A stretch of DNA of 46,812 nucleotides from JAFAVZ01 sp036009105 (GCA_036009105.1 DASYMJ010000027.1:1-46812); one strand, 5' to 3'; positions 1 to 8,609 are shown, counted from the stretch's first letter. Notes: a model not told the origin generated them from the sequence alone. Numbers and translations: made by a program.

Positions 1-2
1 TC

Positions 3-185
3 CCCGGCTTTCAGTTCATCCAGGATCCCATCGAGTACGACACGCGCACCCATCACACCGACTACGACGTCTTCGAGCGCCTGCAGCGCGACGACCTGAT
101 GCAGGCCTCCGTCGTCATGGCGTCGTTCCTGTGGGATGCCGCGAACCGGCCGGAGCCGCTCCCGCGCAAATACGTGCGGCCCTAG
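3..185 (+). CDS. M28-family metallopeptidase, C-terminal end (partial)
   Basis: Only the last 60 residues are in the window; the gene enters from the left edge and ends at TAG 183-185. The visible part has the motif THHTDYDVFERL followed by a helix ending in ASFLWDAANRPEPLPRK. This matches the C-terminal end of zinc-dependent M28 aminopeptidases, where the histidine in the HHT.xD segment is the last metal ligand. Many homologues are secreted and degrade peptides outside the cytoplasm. The signal peptide and other zinc ligands would lie upstream, so activity and location cannot be judged here. It converges on the cupredoxin gene 38 nt downstream. Confidence 0.75.
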   Translation, partial: PGFQFIQDPIEYDTRTHHTDYDVFERLQRDDLMQASVVMASFLWDAANRPEPLPRKYVRP

Positions 186-223
186 CCGGCACGGCCACGG
201 CGAGCCTCAGAGGCGTGGCCGCC

Positions 224-805
224 CTAGTTCTTGGTGGCGACGAACGACACCGAGGGGTGATCGTCGGCGCGGAGCGTGAGCGTCTGCGCCTTCGGCTCCT
301 GGCGCATGCCGGGGTACCACACCCGCAGCGTGTACTGGCCGGAGTCGACCTCGCGGATGGCCGCCGGACCGCTCTCCGTCTTCGCAAAGTACGGCGTGTC
401 GACCACCACGATGAACGCGCTCATCTGCTCGTGGATGTTGCAGCCGATGGCCACGATGCCGGGCGTGGCGAACTGCAGCGGGAAGGCCGGCTTGCCGGTG
501 TACAGCGGAAGCTGGAAGCGCTTGACCGGCGAGAGGGAGTAGACCTGGTGGCGGATGTTGTCGCTGTTCGGGAACTCCACCCACGTGCCGGCCTGGACGG
601 GCAGGACGTGGGGGACGAACGTGCGGTCCTTCTGATCCATGGTCGCCACTTTGTGTCCCACCGGAATGTGGGTAGCCGGCACGGCGTACACCACCGCATC
701 CCGGATGGGCGAGCCGTCCGGATACGAGACCTGGACGTCGATGGTGGCGGCGGCAATGGGGAGGGCGGCGAGGAGCGCAAGCAAAGCCGTTACGGAACGA
801 TGCAT
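224..805 (-). CDS. Secreted cupredoxin-like (type 1 copper) protein
   Basis: 193 residues starting at the ATG that opens a clear signal peptide (MHRSVTALLALLAALPIAAA); upstream in-frame starts would bury it. A beta-rich segment at about 22-70 looks like a carboxypeptidase-regulatory-type fold. A cupredoxin domain follows with likely type 1 copper ligands His86 (NIRHQVYS), Cys122, His125 and Met128 (GCNIHEQM). Such proteins are often annotated as methylamine utilization protein, but no mau genes are nearby. The likely role is periplasmic electron transfer or copper handling. It is divergent, with 38 nt between starts, from a barrel protein at 844, which suggests a shared promoter region and linked function. 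Confidence 0.75.
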   Translation of the reverse strand: MHRSVTALLALLAALPIAAATIDVQVSYPDGSPIRDAVVYAVPATHIPVGHKVATMDQKDRTFVPHVLPVQAGTWVEFPNSDNIRHQVYSLSPVKRFQLPLYTGKPAFPLQFATPGIVAIGCNIHEQMSAFIVVVDTPYFAKTESGPAAIREVDSGQYTLRVWYPGMRQEPKAQTLTLRADDHPSVSFVATKN

Positions 806-843
806 GTGGCCGGAAACAGGGCCGAGGCGGGTATCCTTCCACC

Positions 844-1932
844 ATGCGTTCCGGATTTCCGACACGCGTTTTCCTCGGCGCGATGTCGCTGGCCCTGGCC
901 CTTCCGGCCCTGGCTCTCGACTCGTTGCAGTGGAACGGCTTCGCCCTGCTGCGCCCCGAGACGCCCGCCAGCGGCCGGCCGCTCGATGACGACTCCCTCT
1001 CCGCGCAGGTCCAGGTCGGCGTCGACTGGCGGCCCTCCGTCGCTTTCGGCGGCCATCTCCATCTCCTCGCCCGCAACGACTCGGACGGCGCGCGCCGCGG
1101 CCGGGTCGGCATCGTGGAGGCCTTCTTCGAGCAGAACTTCCGCTGGAGCAACGACCGCGTGCACATCATGGAAGGGGCCTTCTTCCTCCCCACCTCGCGG
1201 GAGAACGTGGACAGCCTCTGGGAGACGCCGTACACGATCACTCCCTCGGCGTTGAACAGCTGGATGGGCGAGGAGCTCCGTCCGGTGGGCGTCGATGCCT
1301 CGTGGGCCCATCGGCTGGAGAGCGCGGGGACGGTCACCGGCGGCGCCACGGTCTTCACCGGCAACGACACCTTCGGCGCGCTCGCCATCGACCGCGGCTG
1401 GGCCCTGCGCGATCACTGGATCCTCCTCGGCGAGCACATCCCGGTGACCGCGACCGTCTACACCTCCGCCTCGGCCGAGACCGATCACCGCCTCGGCTGG
1501 TCCGCCCGCGCGAAATGGAACAACGATCACGGGGCCATCCAGCTCACCCGCATCGACAACCGCGCCGACGCCCTGCGCTACGGCGAGCTGTTCAACTGGG
1601 CCACCCGCTTCAACATCGTCGGCACGGACTACACGTGGAACCGCTGGACGGCGGTGGGGGAAGCGGGATGGGGAACCACGGCCATCCAGCCCGCGCCCAC
1701 CCGTCGTTTCTCGTTCCCCATCCGGGCCGGCTACGTGCTGCTCTCGCGGCAGATCGGCAGCTTCCGGGCGAGCGCCCGCGCCGATGAATACGAAAAGGGC
1801 AGCGACGCCGGCCATGCCGTGACCGCCGCCCTCTTCTGGGAGCCGCCTCGCAGCCGGCTGCGCACCGGCATCGAGGCGATCGCCGCGGACGATGACAAGC
1901 GGCTCGCGCTGGAGCTGCGCTACCGCTTCTGA
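844..1932 (+). CDS. Putative outer-membrane beta-barrel (porin-like) protein
   Basis: 362 residues with an N-terminal signal peptide (about 1-25, ending PALALDS). The rest alternates polar and hydrophobic residues as in amphipathic beta strands and ends in an aromatic-basic-Phe terminus (LRYRF), the usual outer-membrane assembly signal. I do not recognise a specific family; phosphate-selective-porin-like proteins and other uncharacterised barrels are possible. Its start is only 38 nt from the divergent cupredoxin gene, so the two are probably co-regulated. Substrate and pore function are unknown. Confidence 0.6.
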   Translation: MRSGFPTRVFLGAMSLALALPALALDSLQWNGFALLRPETPASGRPLDDDSLSAQVQVGVDWRPSVAFGGHLHLLARNDSDGARRGRVGIVEAFFEQNFRWSNDRVHIMEGAFFLPTSRENVDSLWETPYTITPSALNSWMGEELRPVGVDASWAHRLESAGTVTGGATVFTGNDTFGALAIDRGWALRDHWILLGEHIPVTATVYTSASAETDHRLGWSARAKWNNDHGAIQLTRIDNRADALRYGELFNWATRFNIVGTDYTWNRWTAVGEAGWGTTAIQPAPTRRFSFPIRAGYVLLSRQIGSFRASARADEYEKGSDAGHAVTAALFWEPPRSRLRTGIEAIAADDDKRLALELRYRF

Positions 1933-1936
1933 ACGC

Positions 1937-2293
1937 CTACGAGCGATCCACTTTCCGCATCAGCGATCCGGCGCACTTCTGCTGCACCGGCTTGCCTTTG
2001 CCCATCATCAGCCGCAACGCGGAGCCGCGCGTCTGCAGCGGCAGCGCGGTCGTGAAGTACGAGCTCGGGATCACGAAGGGATCGTCCTGGAAGCAGTTGT
2101 AGACGTTCTCGTTCGTGACGCAGTAGGTGCCGAGGTCCCACAGGCAGCAGGTGTAGGTGCACCGCCCGCTGGTGGTGGGCTGACAGGTGCCGTCGCGCCC
2201 GACGCCGAGCGGCACACAGGTGAGGCACTCCGCGCGCGCGACGGAGCCGAGGGCGAGAAGAGCGAGGAAGACGACCGCGATCCGAAACTTCAT
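1937..2293 (-). CDS. Small secreted cysteine-rich hypothetical protein
   Basis: 118 residues from the ATG at 2293. An AAGGAG Shine-Dalgarno sits about 7 nt upstream; the ATG two codons earlier lies too close to it. The N-terminus is a signal peptide (FRIAVVFLALLALGSVARAE). The mature part starts with a cluster of cysteines (CLTCVPLG, CQPTTSGRC, CCLWDLGTYC), suggesting disulphide bonds outside the cytoplasm. No family is recognised. It is convergent with the porin-like gene, with 4 nt between stops. Confidence 0.6.
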   Translation of the reverse strand: MKFRIAVVFLALLALGSVARAECLTCVPLGVGRDGTCQPTTSGRCTYTCCLWDLGTYCVTNENVYNCFQDDPFVIPSSYFTTALPLQTRGSALRLMMGKGKPVQQKCAGSLMRKVDRS

Positions 2294-2350
2294 GACCATT
2301 CTCCTTCCACCCATCAATATGGAATGGGGGATGGCATTCAAGCAAGCTGA

Positions 2351-3013
2351 TCACCTTTCCAGCGTCGCCCCCGCCTCCTTCAGCGGCACGAACTCGATGT
2401 CGTGCTTGGCGAAGTACTTGGTGAAGTTCTCGTAGCGGCTGGTCAGGAAAAAGTCCTTGGCGTAGCCGTCATGGATGGGAAAGACGGTCTTCGGCGCCAG
2501 GCGCAGCGCGAACTCGGCCACGGCGAGCTCGGTGTTCCAGGGCGCCATCAGCGGCAGGGCGAGGAGCTCGATGCCTTTGCGCACGTCCAGCGAGTGATCG
2601 AACGAGTCGCCGGGATGGAGCAGGCGGCCGTCGACGACGTACGCCACGTTGCGCGGCCGTTCCGCGTTCAGGATCTCCGCGTGTTGGGCGACGATCGCCT
2701 CCAGCATGCAGCCGCCGACCTTCCGCGTGCCGGACTCGAAGATCTCGACCGCGATGCCGCTCGCGCCGAGCTGCTCCCGGATCTGCGTGTTCGCCAGCAC
2801 GACGGCGCCGCGGTTCTGCCGCACGATCGTCTTCAGCGACTGCTCGTCCATGTGATCGGGATGCTGATGAGTGAGGATGATCGCGGTCAGGTCGCGGAAG
2901 CTCTCCGGCTTCACGGTGCCGTCGAGGAAGCTGAACTTGCCGGGGTCGAACAGGAGGCGGGCATCGCTGGACTCGACGAGGAGGCAGGAGTGGATGTACT
3001 TGCGGATGCGCAT
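2351..3013 (-). CDS. UlaG-like metallo-beta-lactamase-fold hydrolase
   Basis: 220 residues, ATG start. The metal-binding motif THQHPDHMD gives His49, His51, Asp53 and His54; His111, Asp136 (HPGDSF) and His181 complete the usual ligand set. Short length and an HxHxDH site without a lactamase insertion fit the UlaG/YfiP group of cytosolic MBL hydrolases, some of which act on lactones or phosphodiesters. The substrate cannot be told from sequence. It lies 57 nt from the Cys-rich protein gene on the same strand and may be transcribed alone. Confidence 0.8.
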   Translation of the reverse strand: MRIRKYIHSCLLVESSDARLLFDPGKFSFLDGTVKPESFRDLTAIILTHQHPDHMDEQSLKTIVRQNRGAVVLANTQIREQLGASGIAVEIFESGTRKVGGCMLEAIVAQHAEILNAERPRNVAYVVDGRLLHPGDSFDHSLDVRKGIELLALPLMAPWNTELAVAEFALRLAPKTVFPIHDGYAKDFFLTSRYENFTKYFAKHDIEFVPLKEAGATLER

Positions 3014-3105
3014 GCGCTGGGGGCTTTCGCGGATCGTGCCATCAGCCGAGCCCTGCGCTCACCACCACGCCGAACGCGGCGAGGTCGCGCGGCGCGCATT
3101 GTGCG

Positions 3106-3570
3106 CTACGCGCCCAGAATGCGCCGCACCATCATCAACTGCCCCACGTGATACGCGTTGTGATCGGCGGCCAGGAGCAGCTCGCGCAGCACCGTCTGCC
3201 CGCTGCCGTGCGGGATGCGCCCGAGGAGGTCGACCTCGTCGTCGGCGATGAGGCCGGCGAAGGCGCGGAGATCGGCCCGATAGCGGGCCGCGCTCTCGTC
3301 CCACGCATGGTCATCAGGCGGCTCCGCGCTGGCAGGCCAGTAGCCCTTGGGGAACTCGGGGGAGACATGTTTCGGGTCGCGCGTGAATTCGAGGATGTCC
3401 CACAGCGCGAGGCGGAGGTGCTCCAGCAGCTCCCACGGCGAGTGCGGGCCGCCGTCCGGACGCTTGCCGCGCAGCGGGGGCGGAAAGTCCTTCACCGCGT
3501 CGTCGAAGCGGATGTGCGCCTGGTCCCAGTCGAGAAGTTGCGCCAGTTGTTCGCGAAGTTCCTTGCTCAT
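3106..3570 (-). CDS. DinB-family putative metal-dependent protein
   Basis: 154 residues. A four-helix-bundle protein with the DinB His triad visible at His51 (LLEHLRL), His137 and His141 (ADHNAYHVGQL). DinB/YfiT proteins bind a divalent metal; some are thiol transferases, most are uncharacterised. The start ATG at 3570 overlaps the TGA of the upstream gene in ATGA, so the pair is translationally coupled. The exact reaction is unknown. Confidence 0.8.
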   Translation of the reverse strand: MSKELREQLAQLLDWDQAHIRFDDAVKDFPPPLRGKRPDGGPHSPWELLEHLRLALWDILEFTRDPKHVSPEFPKGYWPASAEPPDDHAWDESAARYRADLRAFAGLIADDEVDLLGRIPHGSGQTVLRELLLAADHNAYHVGQLMMVRRILGA

Positions 3571-4070
3571 CGGTCTGCCCTTCTTCCTCTGAATTCTGCT
3601 TCCAGTCTCCACGTCGCGCCGTCGGCGTTCAGCGCCTCTCCCAGCCAGCGGAACGAATCGGCCGTCATCTCGGTGAAGCGCCAGCGGATGAGCGTCCCGT
3701 CCGGATGCGTGCCGAGCTGCACCAGCTCCTCGCCCACCCGGCGCCCGATCAACTCGTTGCGTTTTCCGCTGGCGGGGTTGATCCACGTCACGCGCCAGGC
3801 GCCGATCGCCGCATCCCACACCCGCAGCGTCGTGCCGTACGTGGCGTGCACCCCTTCCACCGTGTAGATCCAGACATCCTGCACCGCCCGTCCCTGCAGG
3901 GCCCAGCCAAAGTGCGCCTCGCCGCGGACGTGCTGCTCGCGGATGTCCTTGCCGTAATGCACCACCTCGAGCTCCCAGCTGCCGATCAGCCAGCCGTAAA
4001 TGTCCGCCTCGGGCGGAATGTCCGGCGCGGGGCCGGGCGCGAGCAGCGCTTCCATCATCGTCATCGTCAA
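3567..4070 (-). CDS. DUF1579-like hypothetical protein
   Basis: 167 residues, cytosolic (no signal peptide). The pattern YGWLIGSWELEV near the N-terminus, then strands with WALQGRAVQDVW and LRVWDAAIGAWRVTWI, resembles lipocalin-like DUF1579-type proteins that begin with a LxGxW motif. The start is ambiguous among several Met codons in MTMTMM; the first is used here. It is translationally coupled to the downstream DinB gene and divergent from an AraC-type regulator 55 nt away, which may control it. Function unknown. Confidence 0.6.
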   Translation of the reverse strand: MTMTMMEALLAPGPAPDIPPEADIYGWLIGSWELEVVHYGKDIREQHVRGEAHFGWALQGRAVQDVWIYTVEGVHATYGTTLRVWDAAIGAWRVTWINPASGKRNELIGRRVGEELVQLGTHPDGTLIRWRFTEMTADSFRWLGEALNADGATWRLEAEFRGRRADR

Positions 4071-4125
4071 CCTCCGAACGTTTGCTTTGCGAGACGGGTT
4101 ATAGCTGGCGGAAGGAGAGCGCGTC

Positions 4126-5067
4126 GTGGCGAAAATTGCGGTCCAGCTTCGGGAGGCGGTTCAGGCGCGGAGGCGGAGCGGCGGGGAGGGTGGGGCGACG
4201 GCGCGCCTGCTGGCCGGCGGCGAGGGCTGGAGCGTGAAGGACGTGCTCTGCACCTCCGGGCCGGACGATCGCCCGTTCGAGGAGCAGCACGCCATGCTCT
4301 CCGTCTCCGTCGTCGCCGCCGGCACGTTTCAGTACCGCGCCGCGAAGCATGCGCAGCTGATGTCGCCCGGCTCGCTCCTGCTGGGGCAGGCCGGCAGGAG
4401 CTTCGAATGCGCCCACGAGCACGGCTGGGGCGACCGCTGTATCGCCTTCTTTTTCGCGCCGGATTGGTTCGAGCGCGTGACCGGCTCCGCTCCGCGCTTC
4501 ACCGGCCACCGCATCCCGCCGCTGCGCGCCTCGGCGCCGCTCGTGGCCGGGGCCTGCGCGGCGCTGGAAGGGGGGAATGCCTCGTGGGAAGAGCTGGCGG
4601 TGAGCATCGCCGTACGAGCGGCGGCGCTGGCGAACGGCGCGGAACCGCCGCCGTTGCCGTCGATCGCCGTGGCGCGCGTCACTCGTGCGGTGCGCATCAT
4701 CGAGCGGTACGCGGACGCCGCGCTCTCTCTCCATCGCCTGGCGGAAGACGCTCGCCTCAGTTCGTACCACTTCCTCCGCACGTTCACCCGCGTGGCCGGC
4801 GTGACGCCCCACCAGTTCGCGCTCCGGGCCCGCCTGCGCAACGCCGCGCTGTGCCTCGCCGCGGACGAGGCGCGCGTCCTCGACGTCGCGCTGGACTGCG
4901 GCTTCGGCGACGTCTCCAACTTCACGCGCACCTTCCGCGCGGAGTTCGGCGTCGCGCCGGGCGCCTACCGCGCGGCGAGCAGCAGGCCGCGAGCAGGAGC
5001 ACGAAAAGCCGGCCAGGTCCTCCTGCCCGCTGCCAGCCGCCCGCGATCCGCTACCATCAGGGCATGA
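4126..5067 (+). CDS. AraC-family transcriptional regulator
   Basis: 313 residues from GTG 4126, preceded by GAAGGAG at 4111-4117. The N-terminal part (about 30-135) is a cupin-like effector-binding region. The C-terminal part (about 185-285) carries the two AraC helix-turn-helices: LHRLAEDARLSSYHFLRTF and the signature VLDVALDCGFGDVSNFTRTF followed by GVAPGAYR. The C-terminal tail is unusually basic and low complexity. Its last codon overlaps the ATG of a TMEM175-type channel gene, and it is divergent from the DUF1579-like/DinB pair; both are plausible targets. Confidence 0.88.
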   Translation: MAKIAVQLREAVQARRRSGGEGGATARLLAGGEGWSVKDVLCTSGPDDRPFEEQHAMLSVSVVAAGTFQYRAAKHAQLMSPGSLLLGQAGRSFECAHEHGWGDRCIAFFFAPDWFERVTGSAPRFTGHRIPPLRASAPLVAGACAALEGGNASWEELAVSIAVRAAALANGAEPPPLPSIAVARVTRAVRIIERYADAALSLHRLAEDARLSSYHFLRTFTRVAGVTPHQFALRARLRNAALCLAADEARVLDVALDCGFGDVSNFTRTFRAEFGVAPGAYRAASSRPRAGARKAGQVLLPAASRPRSATIRA

Positions 5068-5633
5068 CGAAGCAGCGCCTCGAGGCGTTCAGCGACGGCG
5101 TGATCGCCATCCTCATCACCATCATGGTCCTCGAGCTCCACGCCCCGGCCGGCGGCGACCTCGGCGCGCTCCGCCCTCTCGTGCCGGCCCTGCTCAGCTA
5201 CCTGCTCAGCTTCATCTACCTCGGCATCTACTGGAACAACCACCACCACATGCTCCACGCCACGCGGCACGTGAGCGGCGGCGTGCTGTGGGCGAACCTC
5301 CATCTGCTCTTCTGGCTCTCCCTGGTGCCGTTCATGACGCGCTGGCTGGGCGAGCACTACACCAGCCCGGTGCCGACCGCGATCTACGGCGTGGTGCTCT
5401 TCCTGGCGGCGGTCTCCTACACCATCCTGCAGTCGATGATCATCGCCGTGGACGGCAACGAGTCGACGCTCGCCCGGGCGGTGCGGAACGACGCCAAAGG
5501 GAAGGCCTCGCTCGCGCTCTACGCGTCGGCCATCGCCCTGGCGTTCGTCCGGCCCTGGATCGCGGATCTGATCTACGTGCTGGTGGCGGGCATCTGGCTG
5601 GTGCCGGACAAGCGCATCGAACGAGTCCTTTAG
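5064..5633 (+). CDS. TMEM175-family potassium channel-like membrane protein
   Basis: 189 residues, start overlapping the AraC stop (ATGA). The N-terminal signature RLEAFSDGVIAI carries the RxxxFSD motif of TMEM175 channels, in which the first helix lines a K+-selective pore. About five to six hydrophobic segments follow, with the WNNHHHM motif typical of bacterial members in the second to third helix. Bacterial TMEM175 proteins work as tetramers. Coupling to a transcription regulator gene is unusual, and how it is regulated is not visible. It ends in a 4-nt convergent overlap with the SDR gene. Confidence 0.85.
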   Translation: MTKQRLEAFSDGVIAILITIMVLELHAPAGGDLGALRPLVPALLSYLLSFIYLGIYWNNHHHMLHATRHVSGGVLWANLHLLFWLSLVPFMTRWLGEHYTSPVPTAIYGVVLFLAAVSYTILQSMIIAVDGNESTLARAVRNDAKGKASLALYASAIALAFVRPWIADLIYVLVAGIWLVPDKRIERVL

Positions 5634-6223
5634 GGCTCGATCACCTGCCCCGTCTCCGCGCCCATGACGCTGCGCACGTACGCCTGCGCCACCTTCGCCG
5701 CGGGCAGCCCGTAGGAGAGGTCGGTGCTCCCCATCTCGATCAGCGTCTCGGTCACCCAAGGCGGGCTGACCACGTTGACCCGGATGCCGCGCGGCGCCTC
5801 CAGCGCGGCGGCGCGGGTGAAGCCTTCCAGGCCGCAGTTGACCAGGCTGATGGCGGCGCCGCCCACCATCGGCGAGCGGGCCAGAATGCCGCTGGTGGTG
5901 GTGAACGAGCCGCCGTCGCTCACGTGCTCGAGGCCGTAGCGGACGAGGTTCACCTGTCCCATCAGCTTGTAGCGGAGGGACAGCGCGAAGTCGTCATTAG
6001 TCAGCTGTTCGAGCGGCTTCCAGGCGCCGCTGCCGGCGGCGCTGATGACCGCATCGATCTTCCCCACTTTGTCGTACATGGCGCGGATGGAGGCCGGCTC
6101 GGTGATGTCGACGGCGATCTCTGCTCCCTTCCGGCTGGCGCCGACGATCTCGTGCTCGCCGGCAAGCGCCTTGACCACTTCCCGGCCGATGGTTCCGTGT
6201 GCTCCGATGACAAGAATTCGCAT
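5630..6223 (-). CDS. SDR-family oxidoreductase, atypical
   Basis: 197 residues from the ATG that opens the nucleotide-binding beta strand: MRILVIGAHGTIGREVV has the Rossmann GxxGxxG. Later motifs SAAGSGAW (NNAG equivalent), TTTSGILAR and RGIRVNVVSPPWV are standard for short-chain dehydrogenases. The catalytic YxxxK is not evident: the expected place reads GGAAISLVNCGLEGF. It belongs to an SDR subgroup that lacks the usual Tyr-Lys pair, so redox activity is uncertain. It is divergent, 31 nt, from the start of the glycan operon. Confidence 0.8.
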   Translation of the reverse strand: MRILVIGAHGTIGREVVKALAGEHEIVGASRKGAEIAVDITEPASIRAMYDKVGKIDAVISAAGSGAWKPLEQLTNDDFALSLRYKLMGQVNLVRYGLEHVSDGGSFTTTSGILARSPMVGGAAISLVNCGLEGFTRAAALEAPRGIRVNVVSPPWVTETLIEMGSTDLSYGLPAAKVAQAYVRSVMGAETGQVIEP

Positions 6224-6254
6224 CCGCGCATCGTATATCCTCACCGCATTCACG

Positions 6255-6491
6255 ATGGCCGACATCGAGGACGCGCGCTTGCAGGCGGACCACGAGGCGC
6301 TGCAGTTCGAATGCGAGCTGCTGCGCCGTGAAGCGCGCCGTCTGCTGGAAGTCAACCGCACGCTGGAGGCCAGGCTCGCCCTGGCGGAACGGGAGAGCGA
6401 GGGGCGGCGGCAATACATCGCCGCCATGGAGCGCTCCCGCCCCTGGCGCATGGCGCAGGTGATCCGCAGGTGGCTGGGGCGGCGCTGGTGA
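6255..6491 (+). CDS. Small coiled-coil protein, first gene of glycan operon
   Basis: 78 residues, almost all predicted coiled coil with heptad-spaced Leu/Ala and many charged residues (about 1-60). It ends with SRPWRMAQVIRRWLGRRW, a motif resembling the SxSWRxTxPLR segment found beside many bacterial glycosyltransferases. It probably scaffolds or tethers the following enzymes at the membrane, but this is inference. Its TGA overlaps the GTG of the next gene (GTGA), so the genes are translationally coupled. Confidence 0.55.
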   Translation: MADIEDARLQADHEALQFECELLRREARRLLEVNRTLEARLALAERESEGRRQYIAAMERSRPWRMAQVIRRWLGRRW

Positions 6492-6748
6492 CGGAAGCCG
6501 GGTACTGGCGCGCGCTCGCCGAAGAGCGGGGACGGCGGCTGGAGGAGCTGCGGGCGCTGCTGCTCACTGCCATGGACGGCATCGGCGAGGCGCACGTGCG
6601 CGCCTTCATCACCGCGCTCGATACGTCGCGCCCCTCGTGGCTGCGCGAGCTCGATGAGATGCCGTCCACGACCCGGCTGGAACCGGCCGAGGTGCTGACC
6701 GTTCTGAACGAGCTGTGGCGGCAGGTCGCGGCGGATTCCGGCCGGTGA
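6488..6748 (+). CDS. Small hypothetical protein in glycan operon
   Basis: 86 residues, taking GTG 6488 as start because it overlaps the previous TGA in GTGA; an ATG at 6470 would add six residues and a longer overlap. Mostly helical, acidic and basic residues mixed, no signal peptide or membrane segment. No family recognised. Its stop overlaps the next ATG by one base (TGATG at 6746-6750). Its place between a coiled-coil protein and a glycosyltransferase suggests a structural or regulatory helper. Confidence 0.5.
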   Translation: MTEAGYWRALAEERGRRLEELRALLLTAMDGIGEAHVRAFITALDTSRPSWLRELDEMPSTTRLEPAEVLTVLNELWRQVAADSGR

Positions 6749-8586
6749 TGCGCGCCGTCTCCATCATCATCCTCGCCTGGAACCGCTGGCCGCTCACCCG
6801 GCGGCTGCTCGAGTCGCTGCAGCGCTTCACCGATCTGCAGCACGTGCGCGTAATCGTGGTGGACAACGGCAGCACGGACGAGACGGCCCGCGAGCTGGCC
6901 CACTTCCCCTGGGTCCGGGTGATCCGCCACGCGCAGAACCTCGGCTTCGTGCGCGGCAACAACGCAGCGCTGCGCGAGACCGGCGAGGACGACGTCCTCC
7001 TGCTCAACAACGACGTGGAGGTCCTGCACCAGGACTGGCTGGAGCGCCTCCGCCAATGCGCGCACAAGGAGCCGCGCATCGGCATCGTCGGCTGCCGGCT
7101 CGTGCTGGGCGATGGGCGCCTGCTCCACGCCGGCACCTGGATCCGCGCCGACGACTGCCGCGGCGAGCAGCTCGGCTCCCACGAAGCAGACCTCGGACAG
7201 TACGCGTCCGACCGCGAGGTGGAAGGCATCGTCTTCGCCTGCGCGTACCTCAGGCGCGAGGTGCTGCGCGAGGTCGGCCTTCTGTCCGAGGAGTACGAGT
7301 CGTACTTTGAGGATACGGATTACTGCCTGCGCGCGGCGGGGAAGGGCTATCGCACCGTCTGCTGCGGCTCCGTCACCATGCGCCACGAGGAGCACGGCTC
7401 CACGCGCGGCGATGACGACTTCCGCAGCGGCGTCTACGAGCGGAACCGGGCAATCTTCCGCAATCGCTGGCGCGAAGAGCTGGAGGCGCGCTACACCCGC
7501 TCGCTGCACTGGCAATCGATCGTGAACCTCACCGGCGGCTACTCGGTGAGCTGCCGGGAGATGCTGCGCGCGCTCGACGGCCAGGGCGTGCGGCTCACGT
7601 TTTCGAACGCGTACCAGGGGTGGTCGACCGTGCCGCGGGACGACGGCAAGACGGGCGATCACCTGCTCGATCTGATCCGCGCCCGACGCTGCCCCGATCG
7701 GCCGCCGGTGGCCGTGACCTACGCGCAAGGCGACGCGCTCGGACGCAACCGCGGCAAGGTGCGCATCGGCTTCACCATGCTGGAAGCCGATCGCATCCCG
7801 CGGGACTGGGTGCGCAACCTCAACTCCATGACCGAGGTCTGGACGCCGACGGAGTTCAACCGCCGGGCCATGCTGCAGAGCGGCGTGACGCGGCCGATCC
7901 ACCTCATCCCTCTCGGAGTCGACACGGAGCACTTTCATCCGTGCGCCACACGCGTGGCGAATCCGCGCGGCGAGTTCGTCTTCCTGGCCAACTTCGAGTG
8001 GAGCGCGCGCAAGGCGCCGGAGCTGCTCCTCCGCGCGTTCAACCAGGCGTTCCGCCGCGAGGAGCCGGCGGTGCTGGTCTGCAAGATCCTCAACCGCGAC
8101 CGCGCCATCGACGTGCCGAATCTCATCCGGGCCATGCGCCTCGATGAGCACGGTGGCCGCGTCCACTTCATCCACAACCGCGAGATCCCGCACTACCAGC
8201 TCGCCGCGCTCTATCGCTCCGCCGACTGCTTCGTCTCCCCCAGCCGCGGCGAAGGGTGGGGCATGCCGCTGCTGGAGGCGATGGCGTGCGGCCTGCCCGC
8301 CATCGCCACCGACTGGGGCGGCCACACCGCGGTGCTCGATGCGGAAGACAGCTATCCGCTGCGCATCCGCGGCACGGTACCGGCCGCTGGCGGCTCTCCT
8401 TATTACAGCGGCGCTTCGTGGGCCGATCCCGATGCGGAGTATTTCGCGCGGCTCTTGCGGCACGTGTATGAGCATCGCGAGGAGGCGCGCCAGCGCGGGT
8501 TGCGCGCGGCGGCGCGGGTGGGGGAGACGCTCTCCTGGAAACACACCGCGCGGGCGATTCTTGGCCGGCTGGAAGCCCTCGGTTAG
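6748..8586 (+). CDS. Bifunctional GT2-GT4 glycosyltransferase fusion
   Basis: 612 residues with two catalytic domains. Residues about 1-250 are a GT-A fold family 2 transferase: VSIIILAWNR, VDNGSTDET at 38-46 and the metal-binding NND at 87-89, then FEDTDYCLRA. This is the rhamnosyltransferase-like type. Residues about 265-610 are a GT-B family 4 transferase with IPLGVDTEHF and the nucleotide-sugar motif EGWGMPLLEAMACG at about 501. Fusing both would let one protein add two successive sugars to a lipid-linked glycan on the cytoplasmic side. Acceptor and donors are unknown. It is coupled by a 1-nt overlap to the small protein upstream. Confidence 0.85.
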   Translation: MRAVSIIILAWNRWPLTRRLLESLQRFTDLQHVRVIVVDNGSTDETARELAHFPWVRVIRHAQNLGFVRGNNAALRETGEDDVLLLNNDVEVLHQDWLERLRQCAHKEPRIGIVGCRLVLGDGRLLHAGTWIRADDCRGEQLGSHEADLGQYASDREVEGIVFACAYLRREVLREVGLLSEEYESYFEDTDYCLRAAGKGYRTVCCGSVTMRHEEHGSTRGDDDFRSGVYERNRAIFRNRWREELEARYTRSLHWQSIVNLTGGYSVSCREMLRALDGQGVRLTFSNAYQGWSTVPRDDGKTGDHLLDLIRARRCPDRPPVAVTYAQGDALGRNRGKVRIGFTMLEADRIPRDWVRNLNSMTEVWTPTEFNRRAMLQSGVTRPIHLIPLGVDTEHFHPCATRVANPRGEFVFLANFEWSARKAPELLLRAFNQAFRREEPAVLVCKILNRDRAIDVPNLIRAMRLDEHGGRVHFIHNREIPHYQLAALYRSADCFVSPSRGEGWGMPLLEAMACGLPAIATDWGGHTAVLDAEDSYPLRIRGTVPAAGGSPYYSGASWADPDAEYFARLLRHVYEHREEARQRGLRAAARVGETLSWKHTARAILGRLEALG

Positions 8587-8609
8587 ACTGCTGCGTCCGC
8601 TCCATATTC

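Noticed and set aside
6352..8544. Long open frame on the minus strand opposite the GT2-GT4 fusion
   Set aside because: Its translation is low-complexity and Arg/Ala/Glu/Val-rich with no motif; it is the shadow of a GC-rich gene whose own frame has clear catalytic motifs.
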